DNA of 64,000 nucleotides from NCBI GenBank assembly GCA_032209605.1, contig JASFXZ010000001.1, positions 7,441,703-7,505,702 on the forward strand, given 5' to 3'. This document shows, piece after piece, positions 11,218 through 64,000 of the stretch (position 1 is its first letter; every line of letters begins with the position of its first letter). The notes under the pieces are model-generated. The model had not been told where the DNA came from. It did no database searches and saw nothing but the letters and a program-made list of their open reading frames with translations. This DNA is from Mactromeris polynyma (taxonomy: Eukaryota; Mollusca; Bivalvia; Venerida; Mactridae). A program made the position numbers and the translations under genes.

Positions 11218-14051
11218 TTATGCATGTAACTAAATCAGATTTTGGCAGCATTTGAGTTTGACATATCTATCCGAAAAACATTTGATAATACAATATAATC
11301 CAAGTGTTTATATTTGTGGTGAGACTGACTTTGTTACGCATTTTTGATGAGATGCTTTTAGACTCCATGCTTGACAATGATGGTAAAATATGAAAAATAT
11401 AAAAAACAAATGTTGAAAAATGAAGGTAAATGTGAAGGATCTAGCATGGTTGTCTAATTTTTGGACTGGTCTCACCCCCATTGTTATCAAGGGATACTAC
11501 TGTGAGCAACAGGACACTTACATTTCTCTGACAAAACTCAATGAAATGCTCAACTGCAGTAAACTTAGCTACATGTGTACATATACTAACCATGATTTGA
11601 ACATTATATGACTTAACGATCACCCAACAGGATAATGAAGGGAAAGTCAAAGTTCTTGACAAGTTCAATGCAGCGTAGCAGTCCATGTCTTTAATTACTG
11701 TCATTGCAAAACTTCATCTATCTTGTGTAATAAATTACTTGACATTAATATGAATATAAATTTATTACAACTCAATTGCATTTTAAATACTATAATACAA
11801 TAGGTTCTTAAAACACAGTTGTATTGATTATAGTCTCTATCTGCTTTGCTTTCTCTGATTAACAGTTTCACAGTGCCTGTTGCAAATCATGCAGATGTTT
11901 ATTTCTGTTTTGCACAGCCACCTTAACTGACACGATATTTGAAGATTATTAGCTCAGGGTATATGCCTGATGCAAATCGCATAATTTCTTATGTTTGTAC
12001 TAAATGCATTGTGGTATCATCACATGCATCTAAAACATGTTGACAAATTCCTTTAAGGTATTCAACCCATAATGGACATTTCTCCAAAGGCAAATGAAAC
12101 TTGTATCAATTCAATCTGTACTACATGTATAATGCGGATAAAAATTTAAAATTTCATAAATATTTACCGTTCTAAAAAATAGTTATGACCTTTTTCTATG
12201 TAAACTTCCTTCCTGAAAACGTTATCAGTACAAAAATGACCAGTAAAAGGAAAATTATCATATCACTTCTTATTTTGTAATATTTCTTGTTTAGGAAACC
12301 ATCTTTGTACTAATCAGATATGTAGATTCAAGTAATGTAAGAAACAGCAACAAGAAATTCAAAAAAAATATTATTATTTTTACATTTATGCATATAGCAT
12401 TTAAGAACTGGGCAAATTTCCTTTCAAAATTAAAATATTGTTAATAGTAGATGACCTAAACTAAATTGATGTATAAATGGGGGATCAAATTGTCTGGTTT
12501 AAAAATTATTAACATTATCTAACACAGAATATATCAAACTATCAGAGATTTTTATTGTCCGGTTACAGTGCAATTTCATTTTGAACAAAATGATGTGCAC
12601 ATTTCTCTGAGAAAAAGTAACACTTCTAAGTGGTTTTGTTTGCTTTTCCACAAAATAATTAGTTTTTTTCTAGAAAATTTAACTTAGTGTTGTTGTAAAA
12701 CATAATAATATTGAATGTAAAACAAAATCATGGTATTTTTTGGTCTCTTAATAACTTTTTGACTATATTTTCAATACATTGTTATATTTATTGCTCCTCC
12801 CTTTATGAAAAATTTCAGTTTTTTTAAATTATTGCAATTCTTTGTCTTTAGAAAAACGTATTGAAGCAATTTTGAATAAGATTTAATAATTCAAATAAAT
12901 TGTAAATGATAATATTTTTGCTATTAAATTGTGTAACAAGTTTTATATTTTGCTTACTGAGCCATATATATACAATGGAAATGGAGCTTTTGTTATGGGT
13001 TTAATACCTTAAAGTTGACAAATGAAGTATATGTAATATGATATAAATAAGGCCGTGATCAATTAAGTAAAAAATAGACACAGTTTAAGCTGTATGATCT
13101 TGTAGCAAAAAAGCGCTAAATGAACATAAAATTTCATTTATATAAATATAATTGAAACTTATAAATAAAATTCTTCAAATGTTGAATGTAGGGCTGATAG
13201 GTCACAATTCTATCTTTTTTATCTGTACATTTTGCTATGTTTTTGTGATAATCAATGTAATTGAAATATAATTAAAATGTAATTGACTATTGACTATAGA
13301 TGTAATTCACTAATTGTAATGGACAAATGTTAATTAATTGTATTTAATTACATTCCCTTGTTATTGACCCCATCCCTCTAAGATAGAGGCTCTACACTGG
13401 TAAAGGCTGGAATAACAGAGAGGCCAGGGAATGTGTATCATTGCCGTTCTGTTTCAAACATCAATTAGTCAATATTCTCAATGTCTGATACCTGCTGGTC
13501 AGTTACAGCGGTACTAGAGACAAACCCTAGTACTACTGCATCTTTCCCAGGTGTATGAGAAACAGGAACACCCTCTCGGCCAGAGTTTTATTAGGGACCT
13601 TACCTGGATGTGTTCAGAATGAGATGACAAAGCATTCCAGATATTATATGTCCATTTCTATTTCGATTTTTAAGTCTTAGTCATAGTTAGCCGTTACCAT
13701 GTCACACTTTTATTGAGGTATCATTTGTCTACTAATGAAGATCCCTGTTCAATGTAATTTGATAAAATTGATTGTTAAGCACAAATTCATGGGGGTGGCG
13801 GCTTATACTTCAGACTTCTGGAGTGAGTTTTGCCTTCCTACATTCGAGAATGGAAAAATAATGCTATTTAAAACATATTCACAGGAGTGACTTTTACTTT
13901 ACTTTAAGTCAATTGCTCAACTATGCCTCACCCATGTTAACTGGCTGAGCAACTGTTGTATGTTACAGCATTCAACATTTTATGTGACTACTTGGTATGT
14001 TGCACCTATGTAACGTATGTTGTGCACTTGTAATGTTTTTTTGTGCTGGTA

Positions 14052-14182
14052 TTATGCAATTGCTCTACTCTAGTCATAATCTAGAACACCTGTCATACAA
14101 TTTATGGAAGTATTGGGTATTGTGCAATTGCTCTAGTCATAATCTAGTACACCAGTGTCATACAATTTATGGAAGTATTGTT
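14052..14182 (+). repeat. Tandem duplication of about 65 bp
   Basis: Two copies of tgcaattgctctag-tcataatctag, then tcatacaatttatggaagta. Upstream intron of the transporter gene. Confidence 0.7.
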
Positions 14183-15109
14183 TGACTATGAATGGTAAAT
14201 CATGACTTGAAGTGCTGCCATGCACCATAAATAAACATTTAATGGGGTGAAGGTCGTCTTTGCATCACTCATGTTCGCTGAGATTTAAATGTTAAGATAT
14301 ATTACATTAAATGTTTGACACAAATTATCATTATTGGGTATGTATGATGTTCACTGCACTCATGGGTCAATACAGAGTCACAGAAAGGATTGGTAAAGCC
14401 CAATTATAACATACATACAAAACCTTGAATAAAAAACCTGCAATTAATTCACTGACTGTTCATTTTCAGGGGGTTAAAAAGTTTATTTACTTAGTTTAAA
14501 TTTTAATCATTTACTTTCTATTACTTTCCGTCTATGTGACTATGGGCCAATATTTAAATACTTCTATGTGAGTGTTCTAAATAATACACATTCATGAAAA
14601 AGGGAGTATCTTTCATTATGTGAAATAAAGCCAGTGTACACAGCATTATTCAAACTTTGTGAACAAACTTTTTTATTGCCCTGTATATATAAAAGAATGG
14701 TATAATTGTTCAATCAGTTTAGTCTGATGTATTGTGCCTTATTCATGAACTTCAAGGTCATATTTTATTTTTTGCTGTTTTTCAATTCATTGTGTAAATT
14801 TGAGTATTGTAAATGCTTTCATTTTGCATGCATAGTTATGATGATATTTTACATAAATCATTGAACCATAAATCATAAAATGTATAAGTTCATTTTATAA
14901 ATATCTGTATGAATTTAAGGTTTTATACCTAAGAGTACTATATGGATCATTTTCATGCATGTATTGATCATGAATAGTGTATCTGGTTCAATCTATAAAT
15001 CAATTTGCTATACAAATGTATTTACTCTTCGTGAGGTTATGGGATATTGATCGTCCTTGTTTTTAACATGGAACAATTTAAAGCCCACTTATTAGGTTAT
15101 TGAAGCAAT

Positions 15110-15232
15110 ATATTATTGTACAATCAGGTCTGGTGGTACGTACGGTGATACATTGCTTAAGTTGCAATATATTATGGTACACTGGTCTGGTGGTACGTAC
15201 TGTGATACAAGTTGCAATATATTGTGGTATGT
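15110..15232 (+). repeat. Tandem duplication of about 60 bp
   Basis: Two copies of ggtctggtggtacgtac.gt, then gatacaagttgcaatatatt. About 110 nt upstream of the acceptor of coding exon 1. Confidence 0.7.
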
Positions 15233-15343
15233 TTCATGGGAATCATGACAGTCCTGCACATGTACTAACAATGCTTCAAACGTTCCTGCTATATTTGATA
15301 TACAGTGTTGAAAACTACTATTCATTGTGTTTCTGTGTTTCAG

Positions 15344-15408
15344 GATAGTATTGTAGGGACGAGATTTAAGAAGACACCTGTTTTAAACTCTCCTGTTGAA
15401 AATTCAAC
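15344..15408 (+). other. ABCA1: 5' UTR part of first coding exon
   Basis: The sequence lies between a splice acceptor (tttcag ending at 15343) and the initiating ATG at 15409. It has in-frame stops and no coding signal, so it reads as 5' UTR spliced from an upstream exon. Confidence 0.65.
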
Positions 15409-56305
<40,897 letters not shown>

Positions 56306-57355
56306 GTTGCTATAGCAACTGAAAATGAACTTGTTTAGATCAATCTCCTGTTTTGAGAATGCTCGTTTTTTATCAAATGTGTATGAGTGTGGTCTCACTA
56401 AAGACAATTGTTAGACATGTTATCCTTTTGTTGTCAAATATGACTTATTTCTTGCATTTTAAATGGCATTATGATGACTTATTTGAAGAGATTATGTGCC
56501 TTGCTTGGATGTGTTTTATCTAAAGTATTAAATGTGTGTAGATATTAATGTGTTACCTATTTTAAGGGTTCTATTGTTGCGGAACTGTTGATTATGAATG
56601 AAATATACTGTTGTAGAAAATTCTCATTTTTGTGATATTTGTCCCTGAATTCAGGATTTGTTGTTTCACAAAATTGTGTACAAAAATGCTCTACAATTTA
56701 TGATGGATATTGCATAATTCATCCACTTCTGATTTCATTGAAAATTTTGTGACTGGTTTCACATTTTTATGTTTTACGTATATTGCAGAGAGTACATTAT
56801 GTGTCATGAGATTTATTGAATTGCCTTATTTATTGCTTTCGTAGTATTAAGAATTATCTTTTCTGTCGTCAGACACCATTTTGTGAAAAATACTAGGAGA
56901 TTACATTAAAACTCAAATTAAAATGATCTTGTTAATACTCATTACTGTGTTGATACACCTGTCTTATAAATGTGACTTTTTATACCTGAAAAATCTGGAG
57001 CAATGTTAAAATTACTTTTGAATGCTCCAACCTGTCCACTTATCAACAGAACCTATGTTTGGTGATTGACAAGGGAGATAACTCTATGTTTATGAAAGCT
57101 TCTTATTGTATACATCATATTGTATTGTATTTATTCTCTGTCTATATTTTGCACATTGTTCAAAGTCTTTCAGAAAATTTGTATTTGTTTCTGTTGTTTT
57201 TCTTTATTTTTTTACAAGACATGCATAAAGTGATGCAATTTTTAAGTTTATGTTAAAAATATGATCATATCATATGTGCAATTTGTTACAATTTGTAAAC
57301 ATTTTTGATTAATTGTATGTTAAGTAAATAAAAACCTTTCCATTTTCTTCTGCAA
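56306..57355 (+). other. ABCA1: 3' UTR of ABCA1-like gene
   Basis: AT-rich, non-coding sequence from the stop codon to just past the polyadenylation signal at 57327. The exact cleavage site is unknown. Confidence 0.55.
57327..57332 (+). terminator. ABCA1: Polyadenylation signal AATAAA
   Basis: A canonical AATAAA (within taagtaaataaaaacc) lies about 1.02 kb after the stop and is followed by T/GT-rich sequence. It is the best 3' end signal seen for this gene. Confidence 0.5.
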
Positions 57356-58121
57356 CAATTCACAACGTGCAGAATTTATGAGAATGCTTCTTAAGTTCTT
57401 ATTCTGTTGATGCGTGCTTGCTTTGATATTATTTAAACTGTTTAGAAGATAATATTTAAACTTTATAGCACCTAGAACAATTTTGGATGTCTCAATTTAT
57501 TTTTTTGTCATTTATTTTTAAGATGATGAATTAAGCAAAATGATGACTAACCTGCTGAAAGTCCTCTTTCATTTACATTGTTGCGTTTGGAAAATGGTCT
57601 TTATAAAGTTGGTGGTTTAATGATAATTTTTTTTTCGAATTTCTTTCTGTCTTTTTTGCCATATTTTGTTTAATAATCTAAATGCATAATGTAGTACATT
57701 GTATTTATATTTTTTGTGTATGATGTCTGTTTTTTGTTTTTTATATTGTCCACTTGATTGACATAATGTACATATCACTTTTTGTCACTTTACTTTAATC
57801 ATAACATGTTTTAATAAGCACCGTTAATTACATGGAACTTGTAATTAATTAACATTTTCCAATTTCAAGTTCCAAAAGAAAAATGAACAGAATAAAACTT
57901 CGCAAAATTTTCTCCGATATTTAACATTTTTTCAATGTTGTGGTATTTTGAAGCATTTCAAAATCCATTTGCTCTCTGAATATTGATCTCTATCTTGTAT
58001 TACCACAGACAATTGTATAAACGTTTAACCAATTGTTTAACTAACAAACAGGTTATAATGTGGTTAAATCACTGTAATAAAATGTATCAATAATCTGTTA
58101 AGTTTAAATGGGTTATGAGCC
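57356..58121. other. Intergenic, AT-rich
   Basis: No coding or repeat feature recognised between the 3' end of the transporter gene and the SINE. Confidence 0.45.
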
Positions 58122-58387
58122 GCGGCCATGGTCCAGTGGTTAGTGCGCTGGACTTGGAACTAGGCGATCCGGGTTCGATTCCCGGTCGCGGCAGGTCATA
58201 CCCTTCCATGAAAATTTGACTAAAATGTCGATTTTCCTCCACATGTAGAGAAGTTGCCGGCTCCTTGTGGAAGGGTAAGTTAGTACTGGTTAGAATTCAG
58301 TCCAGGAAAAACTGGTTAGGTGAACAGGCCGCCGTATATAACTGAAATATTGTTGAAACAGCGTTAAACCCGATGAAACATTAAATG
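58122..58387 (+). mobile_element. tRNA-derived SINE with MetaSINE-like domain
   Basis: The head pairs GCCGCGG with CGCGGC across a tRNA-like body with A-box tggtccagtgg and B-box ggttcgattcc; it resembles tRNA-Gln but its anticodon stem is mismatched. The downstream part contains agtactggttagaa and ctgaaatattgttgaaacag with gcgttaaaccc, as I recall from the molluscan MetaSINE tail. It lies about 0.75 kb past the transporter's polyA signal. Confidence 0.75.
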
Positions 58388-59689
58388 GGGTATACTATAT
58401 CATGTGCAAGATGACTACTGATATATAGATTATATCATGTGATAGAACTGTTAGATAAGAAGACAAACGGTAATGTAATATGTATTATTCCCTCAATACT
58501 CTACTCAACTTGTATGATTTAAATTACGTTTGAGAACTAAGCATGTTTATACTTTAATACGGGTGTCTGTGATATTAAGACTGCTATTTGATCTCTTGCT
58601 TGAGTTTGGATCATGAAGAAAAAAACTGTGCTGGATAAGGCAGATTATTGTGAACTGATGTCGTTACGGGCAGTTTATACTATAATATGTCGCAAACGCA
58701 TTGCATTTTGGGATTGATCATAGCTATGGGTTAAACTTACGAGAATTATGTTGTATTAGCTGAGCTGTTAACCATTAATTATACAAGCAGAATCAGACTG
58801 GTTAATAAAAACCAGAACTTTAACTGTTAACCTGTGGGTTAATATTAATCATGGTTAAAATTTAACCATTATTTATACAATTGGGTGTGGATGAATAATG
58901 GCCGCAGATAGTATTCCTCTGGAAAGATTTCCCTTGTAGAGTCAAGGGTAAGAACTTACAATGTTTGACTATTGTCTACAGCACTCTACAACTTGACCAT
59001 TGTTACAATTTAGAATTGTGTATTTTATTTAATCAAGACTATGATTGTCATCCATTGTGTAATCATGCACTTCATATAACTAGAGGAGCTAATTTACTGA
59101 TCTGTTGTACTAGCATGCCTTTTAAAATTCTATTTGTAAAATGTTCACTACTTATAAGTGTTGCTGAATCTGTATCCACCTTCATTTTTTACTTGGGAAC
59201 GTCACAAAGCCAAGGAAGTGGTTTGAAGTTTTGTCCTAATGTTGTCGTTATTCCGTTGTATTTTTTCACGATTATTCTTAAATTGTAATTATAATAACAA
59301 GTTTATCATGTAACAACTTTTATAAAATATGGGGTCAATATTCAAATATTATACCAGAAATATTGCTTAAACAAGCACATGTAAATTTGGGGTATGGATC
59401 AAGCTCAAACACAGCCTATTTGTCTATGTCAGAGATGATAAACACATTTATTTTATTCCAGGGAGCATACATAAACCTGTTTGTAGTTTAAGTATATACT
59501 TTAGGCGGTTAACAGTTAATACAGTTTATAAGTGTGCTCCCTGATCATGTTCATTTTGGACATTAAAAAGAGTCAACTTCTGCCAAATCAGCATGAAAGT
59601 TTTAATATCTACACTATTTCACAGAGTTTATGACGAAATGTGCTTCTTATTCACTTGTGACAAGGATTTTTACTGAAGGCTGATTGGGA

Positions 59690-59995
59690 GTATGTATAGG
59701 AGGGGCCGTCCCCTGGAAATTTGTTAAAATGATGGTACTTGTATAATTTGGTTGTTCCGTATATTTAACAAGATAATATGAGGTGCAATTCTCATGAATG
59801 AATCCTAAAAATTTAGACTATGAAATGCACCAGAAGCCACCATTTCATATATATATTGTAAAAAGTGTACGGGGGAGATCCCCCTGACACCCCTTAAATG
59901 AGGGGGATACACCCCTCCCGTACCTACCCCCACCTCAAGTACGGGGCAATTTTATTAAAATGGCCCCCCCTGTAGTGAATTTCTGGATCCAACCA
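59690..59995. repeat. Dispersed invertebrate repeat with G/C runs
   Basis: It contains aggggccgtcccctggaaat, gggggagatccccctgacac and ggcaattttattaaaatggc. This kind of wording recurs in intergenic DNA of many marine invertebrates. No ORF. Confidence 0.45.
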
Positions 59996-60187
59996 TGGCA
60001 ACATATTTCTTCTTTATTTTCTATGATTGTTAATTGTTGATTAATTTTGTTCTATATTTTGTAGTTGTTTTGTTACACTTGTCTTTTATTAAATGGAACG
60101 TATTTGTCTAACAGACTTTATTTTTATTTCAATACATGCAGTAAAACCAGTGTCTTACCATCAAACTATTGGGTCCGAAAATATAAC

Positions 60188-60425
60188 TATAACTTAACAA
60201 AATTTCTCAGCTGAGTTTTGAGTTGAGAGATTTGAGTGTCAAATGTGAATTATTTGTGTCTACTTTGTTTGAGAATTGAGTGTGAATCTGGGGTGTGAGG
60301 GAAAGAATTGATTATGACAATTATACCGACACACTGTAATAATTTACATTCAGTCTGAGATCCACACTCAAATCTCTAAAAAAGGGAAGAATTCTCAGCA
60401 CTAGGTACATTTTTCTCCCTTAAAT
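60188..60425. repeat. Inverted-repeat element
   Basis: agagatttgagtgtcaaa on the left faces cactcaaatctctaaaaa on the right, with ctcagctgag and ttctcagcac near the ends. Probably a degraded MITE. Confidence 0.45.
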
Positions 60426-61031
60426 ATCCAGATTAGGTCTCTGAGTAAATATTGAGTAGTGAATAGTAGTTATTTCTCTGGTATCTGATCCTTTTCCATC
60501 TTAGTATATAAATACGTGTTTTTGACCTTACCATGTAAACTTGACTATTAACAAACATGGACGAAAGTAGCATTCTACACGTCAAGTCATTATAATAAAC
60601 TATATTTCAAAGTAATAAACCCGGCCAGTTAATGTTGGGGAGGCTGCTGAAAAAGTGTTGTTAGTCTTTAAGTATAATATCCATCATGTGAGGCATAAAA
60701 ATAGAGAACTCTGGAAACTGCAAATAATGTTATGAAAAAGGGATCATGACTATCGTAAACTGGTCGATAATCTAACACCCATATATTATTCACCATTTGT
60801 TGAAAGTCAAGTCGCGCATCGTGTGTTTCAGTTTGTGATCATGAATTGTTTATGTTTTCAGTGTAAACATCCCACATTTATATAATTGTGTTCGAGTAGA
60901 ATGGGTGACCTATGATACTCAGCAAACAAGATGTTTATGATGGCCCTTTATCGCTCACATGAATCCACGCTCCACTACTTCATGGTCCTTAAACAATCAA
61001 CATGACTTGAAGGCTTTCAGAAGAGGGTCAC

Positions 61032-61339
61032 CCAAGAAACATTTCTTTCAATTATTTTGAAATCGGGGCAGCGGTTTCTGAGCATGTTTTCTTTTTGGTT
61101 GCCGTGACCGAGGTCACCGAGTTCTCTGTTCATAGCGCGTGTTGAACATCTCAAAGGAGTTTTATGCAGATCATACATTTTTAAAGCTGTACTATTAAAC
61201 ATCAACAGTCCGTCTTCGTCAACATACATTAACTGAATTCTGTTTGAACACGTTAAGGGCGGCGGCGTATGTAAGAATGGTTTCAGTGATTTGTCCCACG
61301 GGTCCATATACTCCATTTTACACGTCTTTAATTCTACTT
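61032..61339 (-). CDS. Orphan exon resembling DUF229 (sulfatase-like) protein N-terminal region
   Basis: After acceptor ttttttttcag the frame encodes about 102 residues: VELKTCKMEYMDPWDKSLKP, a segment with LTCSNRIQLMYVDEDGLLMF followed by NSTALKMYDL, and RCPDFKIIERNVSW. The order C..(L/M)DP.D....F, C......YVD..G.L..N..AL..Y and C....R matches the start of DUF229 proteins as I know them. A possible donor (tgg followed by gtgacc) ends the exon; otherwise the frame runs five more codons to a stop at 61017. No neighbouring exons were found on either side, so it may be a fragment, a pseudogene or part of a gene starting beyond the window. Confidence 0.5.
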
Positions 61340-63094
61340 CTGAAAAAAATTGAAACGAGTTCCGTATTACAAGAATAGAAAACAGACACTTGCCAAAGTA
61401 ACAATCCGCTTAAGCGACAGTAATTTACGCATCGTGTTTTAATCTGAATGAAATAACCACAGATCAGAGTATAACTTTATATGATTTGCATAATATACAT
61501 GTACGATCATCCGGGTATTATATCACATGTATGGTAACAATGACACCAAGTCATGCTATGACAAGTATTTTATATCTGCACCAAGACATAGCGGACGAAC
61601 TAACAATCATATCAATGTTGTCTAACAGACGCAGCAAGGTGTTCGATTGATCTGCGGATAAATCAATAAGTTACAAGCTGATTTGAATATCCTGAGCTGT
61701 ACAAAGCTTTAGTTGGAAGTTTATGAACCAGTCTTTCTGCACAGATAACTTCTTTTAGAAATACGGTGTTTTTTCAATCGTGGCATACAGTGTACTTCAG
61801 ACAATTTTTAAGATATTTGTCTGGTATGAAAATTCATCACGATACTTATCTAGTTAACCACTTAATGATCATGATACTTATGTAGTTAACTAGTTTCTTT
61901 AACGTGACAACCACATACTTTTCTAGTTAACTATGTAGTTATCTGATGGCAGAAGTATGCCACCTGCGGTAACTGAAAACAGTGTTCAGATAACCGGGAG
62001 GTATGGTGAGCTCGATTTCAAATAAGGTGATTTCAAGCTATCGAGGTCAGATTGCCTCCCTCATTCCCTTATTTATGTTTATATACAGTTTACATGCATA
62101 AATTGAAAGGAACAACAGCGAATGAAAAGAACAAAAATGTTAAGCATCAAAACAACAAGAAAACAACATCAGCAGCATAAACGGCAACAGCAGTGTAATT
62201 AACATTTACTTGATTTTTTGCAGTTTGAGGCTAGCTTTCAATGTTGCATTTTTCAGTTAACTTTGAAAATTATCCCATTAGCTCAATCAGCGACTGAAAT
62301 CGATTTACCAGGGGAGATAACTTGAATAGGGAGTAGCTTGAACCTGGGAGACCGTAGTCAATTATCTGTGTATGTATATAGTAAAGACTTTTTTGGTCAG
62401 AAACCGTTGGTCCAATTTAAAAATAATTTTACATGAATGCTCCTTGGGTGGTCCTTTAGTCAGATTCTTTCAAATAAAGTGGTTCAATGCAGAACTCTGG
62501 TTGCCTGCCCTTGTCATTACATTATGTGCAGAGTACGCTGGGTACCAGACTATAAGAATAGTGCTTTGTATGTATTGCATATAAAGAGTATAGAAACATG
62601 TCAATATGATTGATCCACCAAGGATATTTTCAAAATTCAGAGTCAAAGCGGCAAACTATTTGTGTTGTTGCAGTAGATCAGTGTTGATCAGATCTACAGT
62701 TACTGAATGGAAACTTTTTATCATTTTATACATAAATGTACATGTATTCTAATTTTAGAACCTTAAATCAAATAAAATGTCAGTGATATTGGTAGCTGTA
62801 TCAAAAGCTCTCTTTTGATTTAAAACAGACAACAGACAAATAGTCATAAAGCACATTTATTCCATACACCAATGTAAAGTCTACAAAACATGTAAAATAT
62901 TACACAAAACATATTGTATCACTGTAAGTGCAACTAAATATCACATAGAATGGCATGGACGGATTTGTGAGAGTTTTAAAAATATACATAGTGTTTATTT
63001 ACTAGAGTCACCTCTACTTAAAGGGCCAGTCATTTCTGACTTATGAGACATCTACTTTCTGAGCACATTTACTTCCTGATTCCTATCCTTTATT
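61340..63094. other. Intergenic or 5' flank of the DUF229-like exon
   Basis: It holds the palindromic repeat at 61.85 kb and a bivalve-type dispersed phrase (cagaaaccgttggtccaatt, gaatgctccttgggtggtcc) at 62395-62480. No exon recognised. Confidence 0.4.
61850..61990. repeat. Palindromic repeat, copy 2
   Basis: It shares tggcagaagtatgccacc and repeated tagttaac motifs with the 10.64-kb segment; probably diverged copies of one small inverted-repeat element. Confidence 0.45.
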
Positions 63095-63250
63095 GCCAGG
63101 CACCAGGCAGGTAGGCGCATGGTTACCATTATTTAACAAGCTGGCAGCTCACTAACCGGTCATATCAGAATGAACCCCTACTGGGATTCGAACCTTTGTC
63201 ATCCCGCTCCCAAGGCTGATGCCTTAACCACTCAGCCAAAGGAGACATTG
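63095..63250 (-). mobile_element. tRNA-Leu/Ser-like SINE head, reverse orientation
   Basis: The reverse complement gives cctttggctgagtggttaag, then catcagccttgggagcggga and aaggttcgaatccc: A- and B-boxes with a long variable arm as in tRNA-Leu or tRNA-Ser. The acceptor stem does not pair well, so it is a SINE head or pseudo-tRNA, not a tRNA gene. Confidence 0.55.
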
Positions 63251-64000
63251 ATCCAGTAGTTTCTTTTGATAGTTATTTATGACTGTACTGGTAAAAATGT
63301 TTTGATAAATCCTTATGTACTTAAAAATTATCATAAAAGCAAATAGGTGAACAAAAAACATTGCAATGTAGTTAGTACATCATTAATCACAGGAGACAAA
63401 GAAGAACAAATATACCTGATATCATATTTTGACAAGAGAAGATCACAAATACACCAGTAGCACTGAAGTATACTGGCACCACATAATATACAATAATTTA
63501 AACAAAACATGGTCAGTCAAGAATCAAAATCAGCATTGGACTCACAATATAAAATATATAGTATACTATAGAGGGGATATAGGAAGGGAGATAATTGATG
63601 ACAATCTCCTGTGATAAGAACCTTTGGATACTGGTAGTTCTTACATATATTATTCAACTAACAAAAACCGTAATTGACAGTCACTGATGTCCATGTCAGT
63701 ATGATATTATATATCGATTGATTGATATTTGTATGTAGGAATAGAAAATTAGATTTAAAAGATCTCAACTGGTGTTTGTCCCAGTGATGCTACACCAATC
63801 ACCTTTAGGAGCCCCTCAACACAAAGCGGAGACCATTTTGTTTCTATAGGGCAATAGTTATTACTAAAACATACATGAATGTGCGCAGCCAACATGTGAT
63901 ACATGACAATGGATAAAAATAAGGCAAAATCTATGCGTAACTACACTGTGGAAAATGAATAAGAGTTTTTCAATTCTGCTGATATTTCAATATGGAATCA
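63251..64000. other. Intergenic, nothing recognised
   Basis: AT-rich to the window end, with no supported feature. Confidence 0.4.

Larger units (their letters stand above)
11218..15343 (+). other. ABCA1: Upstream intron of the ABCA1-like gene
   Basis: About 4.1 kb of AT-rich sequence between the CR1-like insertion and the first coding exon. Apart from the two small duplications, nothing coding is seen. A slightly more GC-rich stretch at 13370-13620 could hold another untranslated exon, but I have no evidence for it. Confidence 0.4.
58388..61031. other. Intergenic with repeat debris
   Basis: Apart from the two repeats at 59.7 and 60.2 kb, I looked on the minus strand for further sulfatase-like exons after the DUF229-like exon and found none. 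Confidence 0.4.

Noticed and set aside
58122..58196. Functional tRNA-Gln gene
   Set aside because: The A- and B-boxes and acceptor stem are good, but the anticodon stem does not pair and the sequence continues into a SINE tail.
62372..62584. 70-codon plus-strand frame
   Set aside because: It covers a bivalve dispersed-repeat phrase near 62400-62480 and has no family resemblance.
63175..63248. Functional tRNA-Leu or tRNA-Ser gene on the minus strand
   Set aside because: The acceptor stem does not pair and there is no clean 3' end; better explained as a SINE head.

Overview
This is a eukaryotic, intron-rich, AT-rich nuclear segment that reads as a mollusc, most likely a bivalve. The grounds are tRNA-derived SINEs with a MetaSINE-like tail, many small TA- or TTA-flanked MITEs, fragments of CR1/Jockey-type reverse transcriptases, and the dispersed repeat sentences common in bivalve genomes. 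No species call is possible from sequence reading alone.

The dominant feature is one large plus-strand gene for a full-length ABCA-subfamily lipid transporter of the ABCA1/ABCA4/ABCA7 clade. I could thread its coding sequence through 46 exons from the start codon at 15409 to the stop at 56305. Every splice junction is GT-AG and every phase is compatible, giving 2463 or 2464 residues. The protein is laid out as TM1, large extracellular domain 1, TM2-6, nucleotide-binding domain 1, a regulatory linker, TM7, extracellular domain 2, TM8-12, nucleotide-binding domain 2, a VFINFA motif and an acidic C-terminal tail. The most notable point is a tandem pair of homologous exons (27581-27760 and 27835-28017) separated by a 74-base intron. 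They look mutually exclusive and would swap about 60 residues just before TM2. A 22-base microexon near the 3' end would give an alternative short C-terminus.

Left of it, on the minus strand (8896 to 6015), is a four-exon gene for a 220-residue type I membrane protein with a signal peptide, one fibronectin-III-like ectodomain, a single TM helix and a basic then acidic cytoplasmic tail. It lies head-to-head with the transporter, so 8.9-9.5 kb may be a shared promoter region. On the right, an isolated minus-strand exon (61339-61032) resembles the N-terminal part of DUF229 (sulfatase-like) proteins; I found no partner exons.

The rest is introns and intergenic DNA holding transposon debris: three non-LTR RT tails, about nine SINE pieces, a PIF/Harbinger-like MITE with TTA duplications, several pogo/Tigger-like or other TA-flanked MITEs, foldback hairpins, and minisatellites. 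Four tandem repeats sit directly against splice sites of the transporter gene.
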